A stretch of DNA of 64,000 bases from Vibrio ostreicida. GTDB taxonomy: Bacteria > Pseudomonadota > Gammaproteobacteria > Enterobacterales > Vibrionaceae. The notes under the pieces are model-generated. The model was not told the DNA's origin and did no database searches. It worked only from the letters and a program-made list of their open reading frames with translations. The stretch spans positions 558,001-622,000 of the forward strand of contig NZ_JABEYA020000001.1 in NCBI RefSeq assembly GCF_013074385.2, given 5' to 3'. The position numbers and the translations under genes are program-made. This document shows, piece by piece, positions 57,155-64,000 of this stretch. Within the stretch, counting starts at the first letter, position 1. Every line of letters begins with the position of its first letter.

Positions 57155-57740
57155 GTGAAATCTTTTGGGCTATGGCTCGCTGTTACCACCGCAGTGCTCA
57201 ATGCCTTCAGTGTACATGCGAAAATGCCTTCGTGGTCTCTAGGTATTGCAGCCTCCTATTCGCCAGCGGTTTAGAAGGAAACGCTGAGTCATCGGGCTGT
57301 TATTCCTTTTATAGGCTACGAAGGAGAGCATTTATTTTTGCGCGGTTTTCGTGCGGGTTACCGCTTTTTCCCTGTTGGTTCTGTACAAAATATTGTAGTA
57401 CGTGCGGCGTATGATCCACGAACGCTGAACCCCAGTGATTCTGGCAGCCAAGCGATTCAACAGATGGATAAAAGAAAATCAACGATATTGGGAGGAATCA
57501 GCTATCAATGGTTTACCAAAGTGGGGATGTGGGAAGCCACGGCTGAAACGATCTAGGTGGAGTGCACCATGGTCTTTACGCGGAGGCGGTATGGCGTTTT
57601 CCTTTTCGACACAAAGTGTGGGGGATAACACCATCACTGGGTTACGCTATACCAACCTCCAAGGGGAGATTGATAATAGCCCGTTGATCGAAAGTGGTGT
57701 AAGTACGTCGGCCAACATTGGTATTGCCTATGTGTTTTAG
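57155..57740 (+). pseudogene. MipA/OmpV-family outer membrane protein pseudogene
   Basis: From GTG 57155 the frame encodes a signal peptide (V-K-S-F-G-L-W-L-A-V-T-T-A-V-L ... H-A-K) and then M-P-S-W-S-L-G-I-A-A-S-Y-S-P. TAG at 57272-57274 interrupts it; the same frame continues with G-Y-E-G-E-H-L-F-L-R-G-F-R-A-G-Y-R to a second TAG at 57554-57556. After that the family sequence resumes in another frame (G-V-H-H-G-L-Y-A-E-A-V-W, S-L-G-Y) and returns to a third segment ending I-G-I-A-Y-V-F at 57740. At least one nonsense mutation and two frame changes, plus a shortened total length, mark it as a dead gene. MipA proteins are murein-hydrolase scaffold/OmpV-like barrels. Confidence 0.8.
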
Positions 57741-57778
57741 CCTTTGAGCATAGAAGGAGCGACAATCTCTACGTGATG

Positions 57779-58282
57779 TCACACATTGATAATGTTTTCG
57801 AGCTCATTGTTACACAAATGGTAAGGACGCGGACAGTCGCGCCAGACACTTAACATCCGTCGATATTTTTCTATCATGGGCACATGAGTATTAAAATCAT
57901 GGCCACCTTTAAGGAATTGCGTGTAGCGTCCCTCTGACGTAATGATAAACCGCACGTAATGGACATAGCGTGATTCCATGTGAGTATCAAAGCCCAGAAA
58001 TGAGAGCCGCCTTTGATCTATTGCTGGCCGAGCTTTGTCATTATGGAGGCTAGCGGATACTTGCATGGCATGGAACATCTCCATGATATCGATGACTTCT
58101 TGGCAATCCGATTCACTCAAACAGTCGAAATCTTGACTGAGCTGATTGAGCTGAAGGGTATAGCCTCGCTCGACAATCGTTTGAAGTCGGCTGTAGTTGA
58201 TAGCATTTTCAGGGTCTAACTTGGCCATCAGTTGATATTGATTTGATAGAATTAAACGTTGGGTATTGGATATTTGCATCAT
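57779..58282 (-). CDS. yfbU: YfbU family protein (UPF0304)
   Basis: A 167-residue protein matching YfbU: N-T-Q-R-L-I-L-S-N-Q-Y near 6-16, L-Q-T-I-V-E-R-G-Y near 33-41, D-I-M-E-M-F-H-A-M and Y-V-R-F-I-I-T-S-E-G-R-Y-T-Q-F. Length fits. Function is unsettled; the E. coli protein has been listed among those linked to cell death on overproduction. The first of two adjacent ATG codons is taken. It follows the CbiM-like gene on the same strand. Confidence 0.92.
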   Translation of the reverse strand: MMQISNTQRLILSNQYQLMAKLDPENAINYSRLQTIVERGYTLQLNQLSQDFDCLSESDCQEVIDIMEMFHAMQVSASLHNDKARPAIDQRRLSFLGFDTHMESRYVHYVRFIITSEGRYTQFLKGGHDFNTHVPMIEKYRRMLSVWRDCPRPYHLCNNELENIINV

Positions 58283-58400
58283 CAGCTTATCTACCTATTT
58301 CGCGGTTCCTTTTGGCATAGATTACCGGTTAGCAATGTTGATAAATATGATCTCAGCACATATTTCTAGCGGAAAATGTAATTTGATGGCAGTTTTATCA

Positions 58401-59090
58401 CTATTTTTTGTGAGAGTGGTTATAGATGTAGTCTCTGTCAGAAAAAACACGCAGCCACTCTGGTTTAAATACCGTCAACATGGCCATTGTCATACCATTG
58501 AGTAGAGCTTCAGGAAAGGCAATCAGTGGCATAAAGATAAGGTAGTTGTCGACCACTGTTTGCCAATCATATGAACCTTGTAGATATTGGTAGACGGCAT
58601 TGACGAGAAGGTGAGCACTGCCTGTCAACGCACCGTTGAAAAAACCAGCCACAAAAATGAAGACAAATACGTTTCTCGGCAAATAACGGTAGCTCAACAT
58701 AAAGAGGGAATGACTGATAACAATGGGGATTAGGCACGACACGATCAGGTAGCTGGGGAGTTCGCTCAAACTTAATTGACCAAACAAAGTGAGCAGTGTG
58801 GTAATGATGATCGCAATGGCGTAAGCACTTCTCGCGCCATACATGAGCGTCAATGAGGTGAGCGCCAAAAAATGAATGTTTAGCTGTTCTTTGATCCCAG
58901 CTTGTGCTGACCAAAGCAAAAACAGGGACAAAATAGTGGCAAAAGTGAGGTGTTGAAAAGAACGTTCAGCGAGTAATTTTGGTCGAAAAACACCCCACAC
59001 GTCTTCCCAGATAAAACGCATAGAGATCAGGGCAATGCACAAAATGAGCCATTCAGACAGCAATACCAAGCTCCTCAGTGTTATATCCAC
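58401..59090 (-). CDS. CbiM-like/energy-coupling permease-type membrane protein (COG3235)
   Basis: A 229-residue protein with six or seven hydrophobic segments. The segment I-H-F-L-A-L-T-S-L-T-L-M-Y-G (about 73-86) and a later G-F-F-N-G-A-L-T-G resemble CbiM/ECF-type transporter membrane subunits for metal or vitamin uptake. No ATPase or partner subunit is nearby. The start is GTG 59090 with a weak ribosome site. It lies 43 bases after pflA and may be in its transcript. A role in supplying metal for anaerobic metabolism is only a guess from context. Confidence 0.65.
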   Translation of the reverse strand: MDITLRSLVLLSEWLILCIALISMRFIWEDVWGVFRPKLLAERSFQHLTFATILSLFLLWSAQAGIKEQLNIHFLALTSLTLMYGARSAYAIAIIITTLLTLFGQLSLSELPSYLIVSCLIPIVISHSLFMLSYRYLPRNVFVFIFVAGFFNGALTGSAHLLVNAVYQYLQGSYDWQTVVDNYLIFMPLIAFPEALLNGMTMAMLTVFKPEWLRVFSDRDYIYNHSHKK

Positions 59091-59133
59091 AAAATGATCA
59101 GTCTATTACCTACGAAATGCTGGACTGATGATA

Positions 59134-59874
59134 TCAATATTTTACGTTTGGGTGATACAGCTCAAGTATTGAGACAATATTGTCCATCGTTGTTGTTGAC
59201 GGTGGATTCGTGCCATTTAAAGGGTAATCTAAGCCCATGGCTTCCCACTTGTGTGCACCGAGTTTGTGATAGGGCAACAACTCAATCTTTTCCACATTGC
59301 TCATCTCTTTAACGAATGCGCCAAGTTTATGTGCGGCTTCATCGTGATCTGTAAACCCAGGCACAACGACATAACGAATCCAAGTTTTTTGGTTAATCTT
59401 GTGCAAATAGCGGGCAAAATCTAATGTCCGTTTGTTCGATACACCAATAAAGTCATGGTGGATGTCATCATCCATGTGTTTGAGATCAAGCATCACAAGG
59501 TCCGTAACTTCCAGTACTTCATCAATAACCTCACTATGTTTACGAATGTAACCATTGGTATCTAAGCAAGTGTGGATTCCTTCATGTTGGGCCGCACGGA
59601 AAAAATCACGGACAAATTCAGGTTGGAGCATAGCCTCTCCGCCCGAACACGTGACGCCACCACCCGAAGCATTCATAAAATGCCGATAGCTTTTTGCTTC
59701 TATCATAATGGATTCAACGGTCATTTCTTTCCCGAGATGGCTATCCCAAGTGTCTCGATTATGACAGTACATACACCGCATCAAACAGCCTTGTAAGAAG
59801 ACAATAAAACGGATTCCGGGGCCATCGACGGTACCGCAGGACTCTAAAGAATGAACACGGCCAATTGTTGACAT
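59134..59874 (-). CDS. pflA: Pyruvate formate-lyase-activating enzyme
   Basis: A 246-residue radical SAM enzyme that installs the glycyl radical in PflB. The start is 59874 (M-S-T-I-G-R-V-H-S), matching the family; a frame 7 codons longer exists. The C-x3-C-x2-C cluster motif reads [11 protein letters not shown] (about 29-39), followed by [10 protein letters not shown] and L-D-T-N-G. Target pflB lies on the same strand at 63130, but an opposite-strand chemoreceptor and an lpxR-like gene separate them. Confidence 0.96.
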   Translation of the reverse strand: MSTIGRVHSLESCGTVDGPGIRFIVFLQGCLMRCMYCHNRDTWDSHLGKEMTVESIMIEAKSYRHFMNASGGGVTCSGGEAMLQPEFVRDFFRAAQHEGIHTCLDTNGYIRKHSEVIDEVLEVTDLVMLDLKHMDDDIHHDFIGVSNKRTLDFARYLHKINQKTWIRYVVVPGFTDHDEAAHKLGAFVKEMSNVEKIELLPYHKLGAHKWEAMGLDYPLNGTNPPSTTTMDNIVSILELYHPNVKY

Positions 59875-60084
59875 GGGTTTGTCTCGAATAATCAAATATG
59901 GGTTATTTTATTACAAAAAGTAGGGTTTAAATAGTGTTCATGGGAGGATAGTGCAAGATAATCTCAAGGGTGGGCCAAGCGCCTAATCGTGGTTCTAACA
60001 TTTTTAGTCGGATATGGTTGTATAATAAACAATGAATAGGCACATGAGGCGGATTATCACTCCATTTGATGATAAGGATTCTTT

Positions 60085-61965
60085 ATGGATATATTGGCAT
60101 TATCTCGAAAGCAAAAGGTTACCGCTTTTTTAGTGATTCTTACGGTTGGTTTTGTCTCGCTCGCGGTGTTTACTTCTTCTAGGTTGGCCCATATGAGTAA
60201 CCAATATCACTCTAGTGCTGATATTTCCGCAGGCGCTATCTCTATTTATCAAACGCAAAGTAAAATTCTTACTGTTAGCAGTGAATTGGACAACTTGATG
60301 GGTGCTCAGGTCGGCCAAATTGAGCAAGATATTGCGCAAATCGTTGTAGATGTCAACAAAGATGTCTCGTTTCTTACTCTGGTAAATATGGGTGGTGAGG
60401 CGAACAAATTGAGCCAGAGTATTGGAGAGTTTGAAGCGGCCGTCAACCCATGGCTAACTTTAAAGCAGGAGCTTGGATTCAATATCGATGAAGGTCAACT
60501 CGGTCAACTGAAAACACTGGCTAACGTGATTGAACAGAAGATCGCTGAAACGGGTATGGTGTCCCTCAATTCTGACTTTCAGGCGATGGTCAAATCTCAG
60601 CAAAATTATCTATTGCAGCCAAATCAAGAAAACCTGAAATTATTTAACCGAGCGATGGGTACGTTTGAAAACATGTCCAATGTATACGCCATGCTTGACC
60701 TCTATGAAAAAGAAATTGATCAGTTTAAAGCAACCTTTGTCCGTGTGAGCGAATTGTCTAAAAAGCTCAATGCGGTTGAACAACAACTGATTACATCTAA
60801 ATCTCAGCTTACGCGGTTGATTGCCACGGTGACGACTGAGTTGGATAGGATAAGCACGCAGTACCAACGCTCGGCCGAGCAGTCATCCGAACAAACGCTT
60901 TGGTCTATTTTAGCGGCTTGTATCGTCTTGGCGGTCTTCACTATTGCTATCTTTATTTTGCAGAGTCGTTCTTTGTCTCGCTCACTGAGCAATACCCGAG
61001 AAATACTCGGCAATGTGTCGTCGGGCAATCTATCGAAGAGAATGCGTCTGACGAACAACCCAAACGATGAATTTAATCAGCTTGCTGAAAGCATTAATGA
61101 AAGTTGTCAAAGTCTCGGCAAGCTTGTCTCTGGAGTTCAGGAAAACAGTCAGGCGTTATCGGGTAATGCGGCCGATCTGAATCAGGGTTTGGATTTACTT
61201 TCTCATAACCAAAGTGAGGTGCTTGGACAAACACAATTACTGGCATCGGCGACCGAAGACGTCAGTCTCACGAGTCAAGAAGTCTCAAACTCACTGGAGT
61301 CTGTCGCGGAGATCAGTCGTTCGTCAACAGAGTCTGCGGAGAAAGGCTCTCAAGTGATTGGGGCGGCTATCGGTTCCCTTGAAGACGTCGCGTCGATACT
61401 GACTTCTGCCGCTGGGCATATTCAGCAGTTGGAGCAAGCGTCGACCAAAGTGGATTCGGTTATGGACATTATTAATGGCATTGCCGAACAGACTAATTTG
61501 TTGGCGTTAAATGCGGCGATTGAAGCGGCAAGAGCAGGAGAACAGGGGCGTGGTTTTGCGGTGGTCGCTGATGAAGTTAGAAACCTTGCCGTCAGGACGG
61601 TAGATGCGGTCGCGGAGATCTCGGATACGATAGAAACAATGAAAAAGGAAAGTGCTGAGGTCATTCAGTATATTGGTCAATCGGAAACGTCGATGAAAGC
61701 CGGCCAAGAGCGTGGGCATGAAGCAATGCGTGCGCTGCACACTATTACGGAAAAAACCGACGAAGCGGCCCAAAAAACGGATGCTATATTTACTTCAATA
61801 AAAGAGCTGGCCTCAACCAGTCAGTCAATGGCCAACAATATGACCCAAATGTCCAGTGCAATGAAAGAATTGGAACACAACAGTGAGCAATTACGCTCGG
61901 TCAGTCAATTGGTTGAACAGCGAGCAGGCAGTTTGAGTAGCGACTGCCAACGATTCACTATTTAG
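60085..61965 (+). CDS. Methyl-accepting chemotaxis protein with helical sensor
   Basis: A 626-residue chemoreceptor. TM1 about 11-31, periplasmic region about 32-270 that looks all-helical (heptads, many Gln/Leu; HBM-like double four-helix bundle is possible by length), TM2 about 272-293, HAMP about 294-347, signalling domain with tip [16 protein letters not shown] near 468-483. No terminal pentapeptide. It lies between pflA and an lpxR-like gene, with which it overlaps by 4 bases tail to tail. Ligand unknown. AAGGA precedes the ATG. Confidence 0.9.
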   Translation: MDILALSRKQKVTAFLVILTVGFVSLAVFTSSRLAHMSNQYHSSADISAGAISIYQTQSKILTVSSELDNLMGAQVGQIEQDIAQIVVDVNKDVSFLTLVNMGGEANKLSQSIGEFEAAVNPWLTLKQELGFNIDEGQLGQLKTLANVIEQKIAETGMVSLNSDFQAMVKSQQNYLLQPNQENLKLFNRAMGTFENMSNVYAMLDLYEKEIDQFKATFVRVSELSKKLNAVEQQLITSKSQLTRLIATVTTELDRISTQYQRSAEQSSEQTLWSILAACIVLAVFTIAIFILQSRSLSRSLSNTREILGNVSSGNLSKRMRLTNNPNDEFNQLAESINESCQSLGKLVSGVQENSQALSGNAADLNQGLDLLSHNQSEVLGQTQLLASATEDVSLTSQEVSNSLESVAEISRSSTESAEKGSQVIGAAIGSLEDVASILTSAAGHIQQLEQASTKVDSVMDIINGIAEQTNLLALNAAIEAARAGEQGRGFAVVADEVRNLAVRTVDAVAEISDTIETMKKESAEVIQYIGQSETSMKAGQERGHEAMRALHTITEKTDEAAQKTDAIFTSIKELASTSQSMANNMTQMSSAMKELEHNSEQLRSVSQLVEQRAGSLSSDCQRFTI

Positions 61966-62963
61966 AAAAATGCGTAGAGCGATAGGCTACCTGTACCGTA
62001 AATGGACTCTTTCGCTTCTTCGTAGTCTGGCGTTTTAGCTGTGGCCGTTAACGTGGCGCCAAAATAGGCGTTGTACCAAGCAAATCCAGTCACGGCGCTG
62101 GCTTGTTGGTTTTCCAATGTGACGTCGTATATGCTTGGGCTTTGCCCATTACGTATCGCATAGTCATTGACCCCTGAGCGGTCACCCTCAATGGTAATAT
62201 CATTGAATCGATAACGGGCCTCTAAACCCGCGAAGATAAACCAGCCTGTTTTCGATGCCCCCAGCATACCCGCCCGAAACGGATTTTCGTTGTCGATATT
62301 GGCAGCGCCCATGTTGCCGGCCAGATCGACGCCCCACCGAAACATAAAACCCGTTGAAATATCGCTTCTAAAATTACCCGCATTAAGCTCAGAAATGTTA
62401 GAGATTTCCCAGTCTGTATTGGCCGCTAATACGTCGCGCCAAAGAGCAAAGTGGCTAAGGTAGCCAATGCTCCCGACAAACTTATCGTCCACTTGATAAG
62501 CCCAGCCGTTGGGCTCATCTGATCCAATGATACCATGGACGATATCCTGAGCCTCTTCGGCCAAGGAACTTTCTCCGACGCTCCCCAAGGTCAGATTAAT
62601 TCTTTGCGCTTGCTGAGGATGAAGACTGATGTAGTTGAATTCTGTGTGCAGATACCCAGCATAAGGACGCTCATTGATTAAGGGAATGCTCGCGTCAATC
62701 TCAGAAGGGGTATACATCTTATGGCCAAGGGTGAATTCATACTTGTCTAAGGCAGCACCGCCCCAAAAGGAGAGGCTGAGTGGCTCAGTAAGCCAGTTGG
62801 GGGTAACCGCTCCCGATGTATAGGTAAGAAACAGACCGTTAGTGTAGTCTTGGTCAACGCCAAATATGCCGTCATTGTCAATTGAAAACGACACGGTTGA
62901 TTGTTCAGACGCGTTTGCGTTAGTGGCAAAAACGAGCACGATAAGGGCACGTAATAGATTCAT
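61962..62963 (-). CDS. LpxR-like outer membrane lipid A deacylase (DUF2219)
   Basis: A 333-residue outer-membrane beta-barrel protein of the LpxR/DUF2219 family. Signal peptide about 1-18 (V-F-A-T-N-A-N-A-S), then [16 protein letters not shown], where N-D and the later T correspond to conserved active-site residues, G-H-K-M-Y-T-P and R-P-Y-A-G-Y-L-H. Terminal aromatic F-F. LpxR removes the 3'-acyloxyacyl chain from lipid A in Salmonella; activity here is inferred. It lies downstream of pflB on the same strand, after a terminator. Confidence 0.85.
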   Translation of the reverse strand: MNLLRALIVLVFATNANASEQSTVSFSIDNDGIFGVDQDYTNGLFLTYTSGAVTPNWLTEPLSLSFWGGAALDKYEFTLGHKMYTPSEIDASIPLINERPYAGYLHTEFNYISLHPQQAQRINLTLGSVGESSLAEEAQDIVHGIIGSDEPNGWAYQVDDKFVGSIGYLSHFALWRDVLAANTDWEISNISELNAGNFRSDISTGFMFRWGVDLAGNMGAANIDNENPFRAGMLGASKTGWFIFAGLEARYRFNDITIEGDRSGVNDYAIRNGQSPSIYDVTLENQQASAVTGFAWYNAYFGATLTATAKTPDYEEAKESIYGTGSLSLYAFF

Positions 62964-63072
62964 TTTATTAGATCATTTATAAATTCCATCTAAATACTAC
63001 TCCATATCTTTTCCTTTGTAGATTTTTGAGAAGGATTTTTGCCTCGGACTGTGAAGCGTTTCATTTAGAGAC

Positions 63073-63104
63073 AAAAAAAGCCCGGGTTCATTGAACCAGA
63101 GCTT
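63073..63104 (-). terminator. Terminator downstream of pflB
   Basis: On the minus strand AAGCTCTGGTTCA (complement of 63092-63104) pairs with TGAACCCGGGCTT (complement of 63078-63090) with one mismatch and one G-U, followed by a T run (complement of A63073-63079). It lies about 25 bases after the pflB stop. Confidence 0.75.
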
Positions 63105-63129
63105 GAGATTTTTAATGGGTATCAGGGCC

Positions 63130-64000
63130 TCAAAGAGCGTCAGTGAAAGTGCGCGCAATTACGTCTTGCTGTTGTTCTTTGGTTAGTGAGTTGAAACGCA
63201 CCGCATAGCCAGAGACTCGAATGGTCAATTGCGGGTAATTCTCTGGATGCTTGATGGCGTCTTCTAACGTTTCGCGGTTCAGCACATTCACATTGAGATG
63301 CTGGCCGCCTTCGATTCCTGCCTCATGGTGAAAATAGCCATCCATCAATCCGGCGAGATTTCTTCGTTGTCCATCCTCTTCTTTGCCCAGCGCGTTTGGC
63401 ACGATGGAGAATGTGTAAGAGATTCCATCTTTTGCATGAGCAAAGGGTAATTTGCCCACTGAGGTCAAGGATGCGACAGCGCCTTTTCCATCACGGCCAT
63501 GCATTGGGTTGGCACCTGGAGCGAATGGGGCTCCTGCACGACGACCATCGGGTGTATTTCCTGTCTTCTTTCCGTAAACGACGTTGGACGTAATCGTTAG
63601 GATTGATTGAGTCGGGACCGCATTACGGTAGGTTTTTAGTTGACGAATCTTGTTCATAAAGCTTTCGACAAGTTGGCAAGCGATGTCGTCAACGCGAGCG
63701 TCATTGTTGCCGAATTTCGGGTAGTCTCCTTTGATGTCGAAATCGATAGCGATGCCATCCTCATCACGTACGGGGGTGACCTGAGCATATTTTATGGCTG
63801 ACAATGAGTCCGCAGCGACTGAAAGACCGGCAATGCCGCAAGCCATGGTACGTTGGACATCTCTGTCATGCAGTGCCATGAGCGCCGCTTCGTAGCTGTA
63901 TTTATCGTGCATAAAGTGAATACTGTTGAGAGCGGTCACATACTGTTTGGCTAGCCAGTCCATGAAGTGGTCAAGTTTGTTCCAAACGTCATCAAAGTTG
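63130..64000 (-). CDS. pflB: Formate C-acetyltransferase PflB (partial, 3' end)
   Basis: The last ~290 residues of pyruvate formate-lyase; the frame runs out of the window at 64000, and the Met at 63963 is internal. The C-terminal glycyl-radical motif V-S-G-Y-A-V-R-F is present with the radical Gly, near the end as expected. Also visible are [20 protein letters not shown] and T-P-D-G-R-R[11 protein letters not shown]. It makes acetyl-CoA and formate from pyruvate under anaerobic growth and is activated by PflA (59134-59874). Confidence 0.96.
   Translation of the reverse strand, partial: NFDDVWNKLDHFMDWLAKQYVTALNSIHFMHDKYSYEAALMALHDRDVQRTMACGIAGLSVAADSLSAIKYAQVTPVRDEDGIAIDFDIKGDYPKFGNNDARVDDIACQLVESFMNKIRQLKTYRNAVPTQSILTITSNVVYGKKTGNTPDGRRAGAPFAPGANPMHGRDGKGAVASLTSVGKLPFAHAKDGISYTFSIVPNALGKEEDGQRRNLAGLMDGYFHHEAGIEGGQHLNVNVLNRETLEDAIKHPENYPQLTIRVSGYAVRFNSLTKEQQQDVIARTFTDAL

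Noticed and set aside
57172-57740. Three short separate genes after yeaG
   Set aside because: Read together across frames they form one MipA/OmpV-family sequence with stops and frame changes, so they are parts of a pseudogene.
1-64000. tRNA, rRNA, insertion sequence or prophage
   Set aside because: No cloverleaf genes, rRNA segments, transposases, integrases or terminal inverted repeats with target duplications were recognised by eye.

Overview
The window is a contiguous stretch of a gammaproteobacterial chromosome, almost certainly from the Vibrionaceae (probably Vibrio; the genus is not proven by sequence alone). The evidence is gene order and content: ackA-pta-yfbV beside opp, lrp/ald, ftsK, dsbB-nhaB/fadR, a VC1899-type CARF nuclease, hinT-ycfL-lpoB-thiK-ycfP-ndh, csiV-mfd-plzB, lolCDE, comEC-msbA-lpxK-ycaR-kdsB, yeaG-yeaH-ycgB, pflA and pflB. 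From memory this matches blocks of Vibrio cholerae chromosome 1. I see no rRNA, tRNA, CRISPR array, phage or insertion sequence.

Layout. 1-378: 3' end of a secreted protein with a PPC domain. 695-5304: a same-strand cluster of a Cache chemoreceptor, a PLP amino-acid decarboxylase and a lone betaine-type binding protein, followed by a convergent TPR-GGDEF diguanylate cyclase. 7867-13450: complete oppABCDF operon with a terminator between oppA and oppB. 13578-15533: glutathionyl-hydroquinone reductase and a second GGDEF protein that overlap tail to tail. 15844-19323: ackA and pta (acetate overflow), then yfbV. 20321-22114: divergent ald/lrp. 22334-28967: ftsK, dsbB, nhaB, fadR. 29035-30201: orphan CARF-PD-(D/E)XK nuclease. 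30625-36567: hinT, three lipoproteins including LpoB, thiamine kinase, a damaged ycfP, and ndh. 36628-42070: GNAT acetyltransferase, CsiV, Mfd, PilZ protein. 42236-51965: lolCDE, DUF2062 protein, comEC, msbA, lpxK, ycaR, kdsB. 51980-56865: yeaG-yeaH-ycgB stress module. 57155-57740: MipA-family pseudogene. 57779-64000: yfbU, a CbiM-like membrane protein, pflA, a second chemoreceptor, an LpxR-like protein and the 3' end of pflB.

Themes. Much of the window serves the envelope: lipid A/KDO (msbA, lpxK, kdsB, lpxR-like), lipoprotein sorting (lolCDE) and peptidoglycan synthase activation (lpoB, csiV). A second theme is fermentative and redox metabolism (pta, ackA, ald, ndh, pflA, pflB). A third is signalling: two chemoreceptors, two diguanylate cyclases and one PilZ protein.

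Best candidates for something not understood are the CARF nuclease with no CRISPR context and an altered ligand motif (29035-30201), the chemoreceptor-decarboxylase-binding protein cluster (695-5304), the structured leaders before the first chemoreceptor and ndh, and a 17-bp perfect palindrome upstream of the TPR-GGDEF gene.
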